DNA of 64,000 bases. It comes from DATBSL01 sp963729875. GTDB taxonomy: Bacteria > Acidobacteriota > Vicinamibacteria > Fen-336. Within the stretch, counting starts at the first letter, position 1. The number at the start of each line of letters is the position of its first letter. Location of the stretch: assembly GCA_963729875.1 (NCBI GenBank), contig CAVSPR010000004.1:868001-932000 (forward strand). The letters are read 5' to 3'. A program made the position numbers and the translations under genes. Shown one piece after another: positions 10,438 through 19,551 of this stretch. The notes below the pieces were generated by a model. The model worked only from the letters and a program-made list of their open reading frames with translations, ran no database searches and was not told the DNA's origin.

Positions 10438-11400
10438 GTGCTGACCTACTACCGCCACCTGAACGGGCACACCGAGAGGCTCTCCGAGTTCCGGCCCGAG
10501 CGGCTGGCCGAGCCGGGCTCGCTCCACTGGATCGACCTCGAGGACGCGAGCGAGGCGGAGGCGCGCCTCCTGACCGACGGCTTCCACTTCCACCCGCTCG
10601 CCGTCGAGGACTGTCTCACCGACGTGAACCTGCCCAAGGTGGACGACTACGCGGACTACGTCTTCCTCGTCGTGCACGGGATCCGATTCGACGCCCCCAC
10701 CGACCAGTTCGAGACCCGGGAGCTCGACATCTTCCTCGGACCGAACTACATCGTGACCCACCACACGGGACCCATGCGCTCGATCGCGTTCGCGCAGGAG
10801 CTGTGCGGGAAGGACCTGCAGGTCGCGGTGTCCCGCGGGGTGGATTTCCTCCTTCACCAGATCCTCGACCGGATGTTCGAGAACTACTTCCCGAGCCTCG
10901 ACGCCATCGAGGACAAGATGCAGCTCGTGCAGGTCGAGGTGTTCGAGAACCCGACCCCCGCCACCCTCGACCGGATCTTCACCCTGAAGCGCGACGTCAT
11001 GCAGCTGCGCCGCATCTGCACGCCTGAGCGTGAGATCCTCAACCGGCTCTCGCGGGGGGAGTTCAAGGTGGTGAGCGCGAAGGCGGCCGTCTACTTCCGG
11101 GACATCTACGACAATCTCTACCGGATCGTGGACGCGTCCTACTCCTACCAGGACATGACCCAGGGCACGCTCGACGCCTACCTCTCCGCCATCAACAACC
11201 GGCTCAACGAGACCATGAAGCGGCTGACCGTGCTCACCGTGGTGCTGGCGTCGCTCACCGTGATCACCGGCGTCTACGGCATGAACTTCGAGCACATGCC
11301 GGAGCTGCGGTGGCGCTTCGGCTACCTGTGGGCCCTCGCGCTGATGGTCGCGGTGCCGAGCGCCATCGTGCTCTGGGCCCGCCGGAAGAAGTGGCTGTGA
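10438..11400 (+). CDS. corA: CorA-family Mg2+/Co2+ transporter
   Basis: 320 residues. A large N-terminal cytoplasmic funnel domain is followed by two C-terminal membrane helices. The signature GMN follows helix 1 (YGMNFEHMPEL, about residues 280-290) and forms the periplasmic selectivity loop. The basic tail RRKKW after helix 2 is also usual. I prefer the GTG at 10438, because the in-frame ATG at 10429 lies inside a TAGAAT -10-like hexamer; using 10429 would add three residues. The stop overlaps the GTG of mutL, which is an unusual but clear coupling of an ion channel to a repair gene. Confidence 0.92.
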   Translation: MLTYYRHLNGHTERLSEFRPERLAEPGSLHWIDLEDASEAEARLLTDGFHFHPLAVEDCLTDVNLPKVDDYADYVFLVVHGIRFDAPTDQFETRELDIFLGPNYIVTHHTGPMRSIAFAQELCGKDLQVAVSRGVDFLLHQILDRMFENYFPSLDAIEDKMQLVQVEVFENPTPATLDRIFTLKRDVMQLRRICTPEREILNRLSRGEFKVVSAKAAVYFRDIYDNLYRIVDASYSYQDMTQGTLDAYLSAINNRLNETMKRLTVLTVVLASLTVITGVYGMNFEHMPELRWRFGYLWALALMVAVPSAIVLWARRKKWL

Positions 11401-13163
11401 GCGCGGTCGAGCGGCTGCCGGACGACCTGGTCAACAAGATCGCCGCCGGCGAGGTGGTGGAGCGGCCGGCGTCCGTGGTCAAAGAGCTGGTGGAGAACGC
11501 CCTCGACGCCGGGGCCCGCTCCGTGCACGTCGAGATCGAGGACGGGGGCGCGCGCCTCGTACGGGTGAGGGACGACGGCCAGGGCATGGACCGCCGTGAC
11601 GCGGAGATGGCCCTCGAGCGGCACGCGACGTCCAAGCTGCGCACTTTCGAGGACCTGCAGAGCGTGGCGAGCCACGGCTTCCGGGGAGAGGCGCTGCCCT
11701 CGATCGCGGCGGTGTCGGAGCTCGTGCTGCGGACGAGGGCCGAGGGCAGCCCCGCCGGGACCGAGGTGGCCGTCGCGAACGGCCGGAGGCAGCACGTCAG
11801 GGACGCCGGCCACCCCCGGGGCACGACGGTCGAGGTGAGAGACCTCTTCGGGGCCGTGCCGGCCCGCCGCAAGTTCCTGCGCGCCGCCTCGACCGAGGCG
11901 TCCCACGTCGCGGAGGCGCTGACGCTCCTCGCCCTCGCTCGCCCGGGGACCGGCTTCTCGCTGAAGTCCGGGGGGCGGACGATCCTCGAGACGCCCCCCG
12001 TCGACGGCCTGGCGGCGCGGCTCTTCCAGCTCTTCGGGGCGAAGCTCCTGGAGGACCTGGTGCCGGTCGAAGGGGGCACCGAGTGGGCGACGGTGCAGGG
12101 GTTCGTGTCCCGGCCGGACCGGCCGCGCCCGCCCCGGCCGAACCTGCGTCTCTTCGTGAACCGGCGGGCCGTGCGGGACCGCGCCCTGTCGAAGGCGGTG
12201 CTCGAGGCGTACCGGGCGGCCGGCGCCGGCGACCGGGGCTTCGAGGCGTTCCTGTTCGTGGAGGTGCCGCCCCACGTGGTCGATGTCAACGTGCATCCGG
12301 CGAAGACCGAGGTGAAGTTCGCCGACGGCCGGACGGTGTGGACGGCGGTCGAGCGTGCGGTGCGCGGGGCCCTCGCGGAGGGGGTGCGGGAGCCGCCGCG
12401 GGCCGAGCTCGGCGGGGCCACGTCCTCCGGCGAGGCGGTGCGGCGGGCGGAGGGGGCGGTCACCGCGCTCCTCGAACGGGGGAGGGAGCCCTCGACCCGG
12501 CCGCTGTGGGAGAAGGCCGGGGGCGCATCGCTCGCCGCCGAGGGAGCCGCCGCCCCTCTGGAGGCGCCGGCTCCGGTCGTGCTGGGCCAGCACCGGCTCG
12601 TCTACATCGTCGCGAGCGACGGGGACGAGCTGCTGCTCGTGGACCAGCACACGGCGCACGAGCGCGTGCGCTTCGAGCGGCTGCTCGAGCGCGCGGAACG
12701 CCACGCGGTCGAGTCGCAGGGCCTGCTCGAGGCGCTCGTCGTGGACCTGCCGCCCGACCTGCTGCCCGTGCTCGACGCCCACGGGGAGTCGCTGCGGGAG
12801 CTGGGCTACGACGTCGAGCCGTTCGGGGCCGGCGGGGCGACGCGCCTGCGGGCCGTCCCCGCGATCCTGGGCACCCGGGACCCCGGGCCCGCGCTCGGGC
12901 GGGTCCTGCGCGACCTCAAGGAGCGGGAGGCGTCCGACTGGGCGGTGGCGGGCACGCGGGATCGCCTGGCCGCGACGCTGGCGTGCCACTCCGCGGTGAG
13001 GGCCGGTCAGTCGCTCAACGTCGAGCAGATGGCCTCGATCGTCCGCGACGTCTTCCGAACCGTCCACCCGACCCTCTGCCCGCACGGGCGGCCGACGGTC
13101 GTGCGGGTGCCGCGCGAGGAGCTCAGCCGCTGGTTCGGGCGGACGGGATGGCGCCGGCAGTGA
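11397..13163 (+). CDS. mutL: DNA mismatch repair protein MutL
   Basis: 588 residues. The N-terminal GHKL ATPase shows IAAGEVVERPASVVKELVENA (first motif), DDGQGM and GFRGEALPS. The C-terminal dimerisation domain carries the metal-dependent endonuclease motif (DQHTAHERVRFE, about residue 418) and the CPHGRP motif near the end. MutL of this type nicks the new strand itself, so the organism is not expected to depend on MutH; no mutH is seen in this window. A variable Gly/Ala-rich linker (about 330-395) joins the domains. The GTG start overlaps the corA stop. The last 41 bases are overlapped by the opposing aminotransferase gene. Confidence 0.95.
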   Translation: MSAVERLPDDLVNKIAAGEVVERPASVVKELVENALDAGARSVHVEIEDGGARLVRVRDDGQGMDRRDAEMALERHATSKLRTFEDLQSVASHGFRGEALPSIAAVSELVLRTRAEGSPAGTEVAVANGRRQHVRDAGHPRGTTVEVRDLFGAVPARRKFLRAASTEASHVAEALTLLALARPGTGFSLKSGGRTILETPPVDGLAARLFQLFGAKLLEDLVPVEGGTEWATVQGFVSRPDRPRPPRPNLRLFVNRRAVRDRALSKAVLEAYRAAGAGDRGFEAFLFVEVPPHVVDVNVHPAKTEVKFADGRTVWTAVERAVRGALAEGVREPPRAELGGATSSGEAVRRAEGAVTALLERGREPSTRPLWEKAGGASLAAEGAAAPLEAPAPVVLGQHRLVYIVASDGDELLLVDQHTAHERVRFERLLERAERHAVESQGLLEALVVDLPPDLLPVLDAHGESLRELGYDVEPFGAGGATRLRAVPAILGTRDPGPALGRVLRDLKEREASDWAVAGTRDRLAATLACHSAVRAGQSLNVEQMASIVRDVFRTVHPTLCPHGRPTVVRVPREELSRWFGRTGWRRQ

Positions 13164-14034
13164 GAGCGGCTTCGCCGCAGTGCGAGGGCGCGTAGGCGCG
13201 GAAGGCCTCCATCACGCGGCGCGTGAGGGGACCCGGCCGACCGCCGCCGATCGGGGTCTCGTCGACCTGCTTGACGGGAACGACCTCGCGGGTCGTGCTG
13301 GTCATGAAGGCCTCGTCCGCAGCGAGGAGGTCGTCGAGGTGCAGGGGCTCCTCGCGGCAAGAGATCCCGAGCCCCTGCGCCAGCTCCAGGACGACCTCCC
13401 GGGTTATCCCGGCGAGAATGCCCGCCGACAGCGGGGGCGTGAGGAGGGTCCCCCCGCGGGCGAGGAAGACGTTGGTGCTCGCACCCTCGGCCACGAAGCC
13501 CTCCTGGTTGAGGAGCACCGGCTCCTCGGCGCCGCGGGACTGCGCCTCGCGCATCGCGAGGATGTTGTTCAGGAGGTTGCTCGACTTGATGGCGGGGTCG
13601 AGGGCCCGCGGGTGGTTGCGGCGAACGCCAACCGCCGCCACCTTGATCCCGTCCTCGTAGTGCCGGGCGGGGTAGGGCGGGAGGGGCTTCTGGATCATGA
13701 CGACCGTCGGCCCCTGGACCTTCTCGAAGTTGTAGGAGCAGTCCCCGAGGCCGCGGCTGACCACGATTCGGATGTAGGATTCCACTTTCCCGGCGCGGGC
13801 GAGGAGGCCGCCCACCTGCTCGAGCAGGGAGACGTCCGAGGCGGGGACGGAGATGCCGAGGCGCGCGGCCGAGGCCCGGAGCCGGCGGAAGTGCCGTCCC
13901 GGCTCGAAGGCGCGACCCGCGTACGTGCGAAGCACCTCGTAGACGCTGTCACCGAAGGCGAAGCCGTTGTCGAGGACGCTGACGCGCGCCTCCTCGGCCG
14001 GCACGACGGTCCCGTTGACGGAGGCGAAACCCAT
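13123..14034 (-). CDS. Class IV PLP aminotransferase (branched-chain / D-amino-acid type)
   Basis: 303 residues. The fold-type IV PLP enzyme pattern is clear: LDNGFAFGDSVYEVLRTY at the N-terminus, Arg-rich RHFRRL, the PLP lysine at K150 (AIKSSNLL), EGASTNVF and the C-terminal AFMTSTTREVVPV. Family members are branched-chain aminotransferase, D-alanine aminotransferase and aminodeoxychorismate lyase. The TSTTREV form is shared by BCAT and DAAT, and I cannot separate them by eye. An AGGAG lies about ten bases before the ATG. The 3' end overlaps mutL convergently by 41 bases, so the Pro/Ala/Ser-rich last ~20 residues may be non-essential. Confidence 0.85.
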   Translation of the reverse strand: MGFASVNGTVVPAEEARVSVLDNGFAFGDSVYEVLRTYAGRAFEPGRHFRRLRASAARLGISVPASDVSLLEQVGGLLARAGKVESYIRIVVSRGLGDCSYNFEKVQGPTVVMIQKPLPPYPARHYEDGIKVAAVGVRRNHPRALDPAIKSSNLLNNILAMREAQSRGAEEPVLLNQEGFVAEGASTNVFLARGGTLLTPPLSAGILAGITREVVLELAQGLGISCREEPLHLDDLLAADEAFMTSTTREVVPVKQVDETPIGGGRPGPLTRRVMEAFRAYAPSHCGEAALTAGAIPSARTSG

Positions 14035-14120
14035 ATGGCTGTCACTCCTGGACGAGCGCCCGGAACGGGCGAGCCGAGGCTAACACCCGCCCTTCCGTGG
14101 CGTCAACGCGCGGAGGCCGT

Positions 14121-14939
14121 GTGACGACCGTCCGCGCGATCGTTCTCGGGATCCTGCAGGGGCTCGGGGAGTTCCTGCCCATCAGCAGCTCCGGCCACCT
14201 GATCGTCGTGCCGTGGCTCATGGGATGGCCGGACAGCGGCCTCGCCTTCGACGTGGCCCTGCACCTGGGAACGCTCGCGGCCGTGGCCTTTGCCTTCTGG
14301 CGCGACTGGGTGCGGCTCATCCGCGCCGGCCTGCGCGGGATCGCGGCGGGACGGCCGTTCGCCGACCCTGACGCCCGCCTCCTGTGGTACGTGGCGCTCG
14401 CCACGATCCCGGGCGCCGTGGCCGGCAAGCTGCTCGACGAGTGGGCGGAGACCACGTTCCGCTCGCCGGCTCTCGTCGCCTTCATGATGGCGCTCATGGG
14501 CGTCATTCTGTGGGCCGCCGACCGGCGCGCCGGGAAAGCCGGAGACGACCGCGAGATACCGCTGCGCGACGCCCTGCTCATCGGCCTCGCCCAGGCCCTG
14601 GCCATCGTGCCCGGCACCTCGCGCTCCGGGACCACGATCAGCATGGCCCTCTTCCTGGGCCAGCGGCGGGAGAGCGCGGCGCGCTTCAGCTTCCTGCTGG
14701 CCCTGCCCATCACCCTCGGCGCCTCCCTCGTCAAGGTGCCCGACCTTCTCCGCTCGACCGGCGACACCGGCCCGGTCGTGGCGGGCATGCTGGCCGCGGC
14801 GGTGTCCGGGTTCCTGGCCATCCGCCTTCTGCTCGCCTACGTCCGCGTGCGCGACTACCGGCCGTTCGTCCTGTACCGCTTCGCCTTCGCGCTCCTCGTC
14901 TGGAGCCTGCTCTTGGTCCGCTCCGCGCACCTGGGATAG
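14121..14939 (+). CDS. uppP: Undecaprenyl-diphosphate phosphatase
   Basis: 272 residues with about eight hydrophobic segments. UppP (BacA) dephosphorylates undecaprenyl pyrophosphate so the lipid carrier can be reused for peptidoglycan and surface glycans; overproduction is known to give bacitracin resistance. The two family motifs are visible: GLGEFLPISSSGHL at the N-terminus and PGTSRSG around residue 175. The GTG at 14121 gives the standard N-terminus; a GTG at 14097 would add eight residues. The gene ends ten bases before nnr and shares its TAG with the -10-like hexamer of that gene. Confidence 0.95.
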   Translation: MTTVRAIVLGILQGLGEFLPISSSGHLIVVPWLMGWPDSGLAFDVALHLGTLAAVAFAFWRDWVRLIRAGLRGIAAGRPFADPDARLLWYVALATIPGAVAGKLLDEWAETTFRSPALVAFMMALMGVILWAADRRAGKAGDDREIPLRDALLIGLAQALAIVPGTSRSGTTISMALFLGQRRESAARFSFLLALPITLGASLVKVPDLLRSTGDTGPVVAGMLAAAVSGFLAIRLLLAYVRVRDYRPFVLYRFAFALLVWSLLLVRSAHLG

Positions 14940-14942
14940 AGT
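14937..14942 (+). promoter_or_regulatory. -10-like element directly before nnr
   Basis: TAGAGT ends six bases before the GTG start at 14949 and contains the uppP stop codon. It fits a leaderless transcript; no -35 is evident. Confidence 0.4.
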
Positions 14943-14948
14943 CGTCTC

Positions 14949-16535
14949 GTGATCCCCGTCCTGACCGCCGAGGAGATGCGGCGGGCCGACCGCCGCACGA
15001 TCGAGGAAGTCGGTCTCCCCGGGTCCGTCCTCATGGAGAACGCCGGGGCAGCCGTGGCGCGGGTCGTGGACGAGCGCTTCCCGGCGGCCCGGCAGGTCCT
15101 GGTCCTCTGCGGGCGCGGCAACAACGGCGGCGACGGCTTCGTCGTCGCGCGTCGCCTCGGGCGCCGGGCGGAGGCGATCCTGCTCGGGGGCCGGGACGCC
15201 GTGCAGGGCGACGCGCGCACGCACCTCGTGGCGTGCGAGCGCTCGGGCGGCCGGGTCACCGTCATCGAGGACGAGGCCGGCTGGATCCGGGCGCAGGCCC
15301 GCCTGGAGGAAGCCGACGTCGTGGTCGACGCCGTCCTCGGCACGGGGCTGCGCGCCGAGCCCACCGGGTTCGCCGCGGAGGCGATCGCCGCGATCCTGGG
15401 ACGGTTCGAGGCCGGAGTCCCGGTCGTGGCGGTGGACCTGCCCTCCGGGCTGCCCTCGGACGGCGGGCTCGTGGCCTGGCCCGCGGCGCGGGCGACGGTG
15501 ACGGTCACGTTCGCGGCTCCGAAGCGGAGCCACGTGCTGCCGCCGGCCTGCCACCACGTGGGCCAGCTGGTGGTGGCAGACATCGGCATCTCCGCGCACA
15601 GCGTGGCGGCGGCCGGGCCTTCGCTCTTCATGCTCGAGGACGAAGACGCGGCCGAGGCCTTCCCGCTGCGACGCCGCGAGGCTCACAAGGGCGATTTCGG
15701 CCACGTGCTCGTGGTGGCGGGCTCGGTCGGCAAGGCGGGCGCCGCGGTGCTGGCCGCGGGCGGCGCGCTGCGCGCCGGGGCGGGCCTGGTCACCGTCGCG
15801 ACGCCCGAGCCCTGCCTCACCGTCGTGGCGGCGGCGCGGCCGGAGGCGATGACGGAGCCCCTGCCCGCGACCCCGGGTGGCGGGATCGGCGAGGCCGCGC
15901 TCCCGAGGCTCCTCGAGCTGGCCGGCGAGCGCGACGCGGTGGTCCTCGGGCCGGGGATCGGACAGGACCCGGGCACTCAGGCGGTCGTCCGGGCGTTCGT
16001 GCGGGCGTGCCCCGTGCCCCTGGTCGTGGATGCCGACGGCCTCAACGCCCTCGCGCCGGCCGCCGGGGAGCCCGGAGCTCTCGAGGCGCTCCGCCGGGAG
16101 GCAGCCACGGTCCTCACGCCGCACCCGGGAGAGATGGCGAGGCTCGTCGGCCGGCCGACGAGCGAGGTCCAGCGGGATCGGCCCGCGGCCGCGGCCGCCC
16201 TCGCCCGCGAGACGGGCGCGGTCGTCGTCCTCAAGGGCGAGCGCACGGTCGTGGCCGAGCCGTCCGGCCGGGTAGCGGTGGTGGGGACCGGGAACCCGGG
16301 CATGGCGACCGGGGGCACGGGCGACGTGCTGGCCGGCATCGTCGGGTCGCTGCTGGCCCGCCACGGCGCCCTCCTCTCGGCCACCGCGGCGGCGTTCGTC
16401 CACGGCCGGGCCGGCGACATCGCGGCTCGGGAGCGGGGCGAGGAGGGCCTGACGGCGGGAGACGTGGTGGACGCGCTGCCCGCGGCGATCGGGTCGGTGC
16501 GCCGCACCCCCGGAGGTGACGCATCCGCGAGGTGA
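14949..16535 (+). CDS. nnr: Bifunctional NAD(P)H-hydrate epimerase / dehydratase
   Basis: 528 residues. The N-terminal YjeF-like epimerase half (about 1-215) has ENAGAAVAR and the nucleotide-binding GRGNNGGDGFVVARRL. The C-terminal ribokinase-like dehydratase half has HKGDFGHVLVVAGS, LTPHPGEMARL and NPGMATGGTGDVLAG. Together they repair NADHX and NADPHX, the damaged hydrated forms of the reduced cofactors. Fusion of the two activities is the common bacterial arrangement. The GTG start follows a TAGAGT hexamer by six bases. The stop overlaps tsaE (GTGA), a frequently conserved neighbourhood. Confidence 0.95.
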   Translation: MIPVLTAEEMRRADRRTIEEVGLPGSVLMENAGAAVARVVDERFPAARQVLVLCGRGNNGGDGFVVARRLGRRAEAILLGGRDAVQGDARTHLVACERSGGRVTVIEDEAGWIRAQARLEEADVVVDAVLGTGLRAEPTGFAAEAIAAILGRFEAGVPVVAVDLPSGLPSDGGLVAWPAARATVTVTFAAPKRSHVLPPACHHVGQLVVADIGISAHSVAAAGPSLFMLEDEDAAEAFPLRRREAHKGDFGHVLVVAGSVGKAGAAVLAAGGALRAGAGLVTVATPEPCLTVVAAARPEAMTEPLPATPGGGIGEAALPRLLELAGERDAVVLGPGIGQDPGTQAVVRAFVRACPVPLVVDADGLNALAPAAGEPGALEALRREAATVLTPHPGEMARLVGRPTSEVQRDRPAAAAALARETGAVVVLKGERTVVAEPSGRVAVVGTGNPGMATGGTGDVLAGIVGSLLARHGALLSATAAAFVHGRAGDIAARERGEEGLTAGDVVDALPAAIGSVRRTPGGDASAR

Positions 16536-16945
16536 CGAGCCGCAGCGAGGAGGAGACCATGGGGGTGGCGGCGCAGGTGGCGGCCGCCTTCCGGGGAGGA
16601 GAGGTGGTCCTGCTCTCGGGCGAGCTCGGGTCGGGCAAGACCGCCTTCGTGCGTGGCCTCGCACGCGGCCTCGGGGCCGACCCCGACGAGGTCGCGAGCC
16701 CCACTTTCGTCCTGCTGACCGCCTATCCCGGACGGCTCACCCTCCACCACGCGGACCTGTACCGGCTGCGGGGCGACGGCGACGAGGGGGAGCTCGGCCT
16801 CGAGGAGCTGCCCGGGCCCGCGGGCGTCCTGGCGGTCGAGTGGGCGGAGCGGCTCGCCGAGGTGCCCTGGCGGTCCCCTCTCCGGGTTCACCTGCACCAC
16901 GCGGGGGGCGACGTCAGGCACATCGTCCTTGAGGCGGCGGCATGA
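16532..16945 (+). CDS. tsaE: tRNA threonylcarbamoyladenosine biosynthesis ATPase TsaE
   Basis: 137 residues. TsaE is the P-loop ATPase that works with TsaB and TsaD in making t6A37 on ANN-decoding tRNAs. The Walker A motif GELGSGKT spans residues 30-37; SPTFVLL and HHADLYRL are the other family markers; VEWAERL is the Walker B-like acid region. The GTG start is in the nnr stop and the stop is in the start of the next gene, so it is locked in an operon with nnr. tsaB and tsaD are not in this window. Confidence 0.93.
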   Translation: MTSRSEEETMGVAAQVAAAFRGGEVVLLSGELGSGKTAFVRGLARGLGADPDEVASPTFVLLTAYPGRLTLHHADLYRLRGDGDEGELGLEELPGPAGVLAVEWAERLAEVPWRSPLRVHLHHAGGDVRHIVLEAAA

Positions 16946-18369
16946 GGCGTGCGGGGACGGTCGCGTTCCTGGCGACGGCTCTCCTCGCGTGCCGGGAGCC
17001 GGGGCCCGGCCAGGCGAAGGCGGCGCCGAGCGCGCACCCCGCCGCGGCCGGCAACGGGCTCAACGTCCTCCTGGTCACGATCGACACGCTGCGGGCGGAC
17101 CACCTCGGGGCCTACGGCTACCGGCGCCCCACGAGCCCCCGCATGGACGCGCTGGCCCGGCGCGGCGTCGTCTTCGACCAGGCCTACACGTACTGGCCGA
17201 AGACGCGGGGCAGCTTCGTGGGCATCCTGACGGGGCGCCTCGCCGCCCAGACCGGCTACGGCAAGAGCCATCCCCTCCTCCTCGACTGGAACCCCACCCT
17301 CGCCGGCGTGCTGAAGGAGGCGGGCTACGAGACGGCGGCCACCGTCGACAACCCGAACATCGCGTCCTCGCTCGGTTACGCGAAGGGCTTCGGTCGCTAC
17401 CGCGAGACGTGGGAGGAGGCGGCCCTCGCCACGGAGATGGACCGCACGCGGGCCATCACCGCGGACGGGGTGCGCCACCTCTCCGAGGCGCGGCCCGACC
17501 GCCCCTTCCTCCTCTGGCTGCACTACGTCAACCCTCACGCCCCCTACGAGCCCCCCGCCCCCTGGGACACGGCCTTCGTCGACGCCGGCGCCTCGCGGGG
17601 CAAGGCGCTGCCGCCGGTCGACGGCTTCCACGGCGGCGTCCCGAAGCAGTGGGCGAAGCCGGGGAAGAGCCTCGCCTGGTACGTCGCTCAGTACGACGGC
17701 GAGATCGCCGCCGTGGACGCCGAGGTGGGGGAGCTCCTCGACGCCCTCGACGCCTCTCCCGTCCGCGACCGCACGCTGGTCGTGCTCACCTCCGACCACG
17801 GCGAGAGCCTCGGCGAGCACGGCTACTACTTCGACCACGGCGAGGACCTGTTCGACCCGTCGGTGCGCATCCCGCTCGTCGTGGCGGGCCCCGGGGTGAG
17901 CGCGGGCACGAGAACCGACGTCCTCGCCACGACGCTCGACCTCGTGCCGACGGTCCTCGACGCGGTGAAGGTGTCCTACCCACCGGACCTCGCGGGGGAG
18001 AGCCTGCTGCCGGCGACGCGCGGCGAGCGCCGGCCGGCGCGGGTGCGCCTGCAGGGCCAGAACGACCGGAACCTCCTCGGCGCCTGGGACCGGCGCTTCA
18101 AGGTCGTGGCGACGCCGTCCGACGAGGGCGCGCGCTACGCCCTCTACGACCGCGAGCGCGACCCCGGCGAGACGAGGGACGCCTCGCGGGCGAGCCCGGA
18201 GAGGATGCGGGAGGAGCGGCGGGAGCTCGAGCTGTTCCGTGAGAGGATCGACGCGGTGATGGTGAAGACGCGCCGCCTGCTCGAGGGCCAGTCCGGGGAG
18301 GAGAGGCTCAGCCCGGAGGCGTGCGAGAAGCTGAAGGCGATGGGTTACGTCCAGCAGGGGTGCTCGTAG
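16942..18369 (+). CDS. Secreted sulfatase-like alkaline-phosphatase-superfamily protein
   Basis: 475 residues. A lipoprotein-type signal (LLAC, Cys17) and a Pro/Ala linker lead into a sulfatase fold: VTIDTLRADHLGAYGY holds the first metal-binding Asp residues, and TSDHGESLGEHGYYFDHG the second metal site. At the nucleophile position true sulfatases have C/S-x-P-x-R, where the Cys or Ser becomes formylglycine. Counting back from the conserved LTGR, this protein has Thr88 there and neither the Pro nor the Arg. Thr is the nucleophile of lipid phosphoethanolamine and phosphoglycerol transferases of the same superfamily. A phosphate-type hydrolase or transferase on the cell surface is therefore as likely as a sulfatase. 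The ATG overlaps the tsaE stop. Confidence 0.8.
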   Translation: MRRAGTVAFLATALLACREPGPGQAKAAPSAHPAAAGNGLNVLLVTIDTLRADHLGAYGYRRPTSPRMDALARRGVVFDQAYTYWPKTRGSFVGILTGRLAAQTGYGKSHPLLLDWNPTLAGVLKEAGYETAATVDNPNIASSLGYAKGFGRYRETWEEAALATEMDRTRAITADGVRHLSEARPDRPFLLWLHYVNPHAPYEPPAPWDTAFVDAGASRGKALPPVDGFHGGVPKQWAKPGKSLAWYVAQYDGEIAAVDAEVGELLDALDASPVRDRTLVVLTSDHGESLGEHGYYFDHGEDLFDPSVRIPLVVAGPGVSAGTRTDVLATTLDLVPTVLDAVKVSYPPDLAGESLLPATRGERRPARVRLQGQNDRNLLGAWDRRFKVVATPSDEGARYALYDRERDPGETRDASRASPERMREERRELELFRERIDAVMVKTRRLLEGQSGEERLSPEACEKLKAMGYVQQGCS

Positions 18370-18386
18370 CACCCGGGGGAGTCGGC

Positions 18387-19541
18387 GTGGAGACCAACCC
18401 GGCGGTCCTCGACCTGGCCCAGGTGCTCGTGGGGGAGGAGATCCGGAGGGCGCGGGCGGAGGGCTGGTCCGGCGTCCTCGCCCTCAGCCAGGGCCAGGTG
18501 GCCAAGGGGCTGTACTTCGTGGAGGGGGAGATCGCCTTCGCGGCGTCGACCGTCGAGGAGGACCGGCTCGGCGCCGGCTTGTTCCGGGCCGGGAAGATCA
18601 CGGAAGGCCAGTTCCGGGCGGCCATGCGCGAGTCCGAGTCCTCGGGCCGGCCCCTCGGTCACACCTTCGTCGAGATGGGGCTGCTGAAGGAGGAGGACCT
18701 CGCGGTCGCGGTCGCCACGCAGGTGGAGCGCATCGTCCTCTCCGTGCTGCGCTGGACGACGGGCTGCCTGCGGCGCGAGCCCATGGAGCGCCCGCTCCCC
18801 GCCGAGCTCGTGGTCGCGCTCGACCTCCACCGGCTCCTCCTCCTCGGGGCTCGCCAGTTCCCCGACGTGAGCCGGCTCGAGCGGGTGCTGGGGCCGGAGG
18901 AGCGCCGGCTGCGCCGGGTGAGCCCGGCTCCCTTCGACTACGAGGGGCTGGCGCCGCCGCCGGCCGAGCGGGCCGTGCTCACCGCGTGCGCCCGGTCCTT
19001 CCCCCTCGCCCGCCTGCTGGCCCTGCCGCACCCCCGGGCCGAGCTCGTGCGCGCGATCTACGCCCTTCTCTGCGGGGGCGCCCTCGAGGACGCACCCCCC
19101 GCGCGCGTGGCGACCTCGCTCGCGCCGTCCCCCGTGGCCGACGCCACGCCTCCGCCTCCTCCTCCGCAGACGCCGGAGGAGGCCGAGCGGGAAGCGCGCG
19201 GCTTCCTGGAGAGAGGCCAGAGACCGCGGGCGGTCGAGATCCTCAACGATGCCCTGGACCGCCATCCCGAGGCGATGGGGGTGAGGCGGCTGCTCGCGGT
19301 GACGCTGTCGCGCGAGGGCGGCTTCCGGCCCGCGGTCGAGAAGCAGTTCCTCGCCATCCTGGAGAGGGAGCCGCGGGACGCGGAGCTGCGCTACAGCCTC
19401 GCGTCCTACTACCGGCGGGCGGGGATGGCTGCGCGGGCCATTCTCCAGCTCCGGCTCGTGCTCTCCGCGGACTCCGCCCACGCCGCCGCGTGGCGAGACC
19501 TCGGGGAGCTGGAGGCGGCGGAGAGCCGGCGGGGACGCTGA
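18387..19541 (+). CDS. DUF4388-type domain protein with C-terminal TPRs
   Basis: 384 residues. The first half matches the PatA-like/DUF4388 layout, with a beta-rich core (VLALSQGQVAKGLYFVEGEIAFA) followed by a helical part (AGKITEGQFRAAMRES, MGLLKEEDLAVAVATQ). Such domains occur in polarity, gliding and signalling proteins. A proline-rich linker (about residues 255-275) leads to two or three TPR-like helical repeats. No enzyme motif is visible, so a scaffold role is the best guess. I choose the GTG at 18387 because GGGGGAG lies six bases upstream; a GTG at 18360 would overlap the sulfatase-like gene and add nine residues. It runs convergently into the lipoprotein gene downstream. Confidence 0.7.
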   Translation: METNPAVLDLAQVLVGEEIRRARAEGWSGVLALSQGQVAKGLYFVEGEIAFAASTVEEDRLGAGLFRAGKITEGQFRAAMRESESSGRPLGHTFVEMGLLKEEDLAVAVATQVERIVLSVLRWTTGCLRREPMERPLPAELVVALDLHRLLLLGARQFPDVSRLERVLGPEERRLRRVSPAPFDYEGLAPPPAERAVLTACARSFPLARLLALPHPRAELVRAIYALLCGGALEDAPPARVATSLAPSPVADATPPPPPPQTPEEAEREARGFLERGQRPRAVEILNDALDRHPEAMGVRRLLAVTLSREGGFRPAVEKQFLAILEREPRDAELRYSLASYYRRAGMAARAILQLRLVLSADSAHAAAWRDLGELEAAESRRGR

Positions 19542-19551
19542 CGCCCGGCGC

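Noticed and set aside
14103..16664. 853-residue minus-strand frame over uppP and nnr
   Set aside because: Shadow of two well-identified genes; low-complexity Arg/His/Ala sequence without motif.
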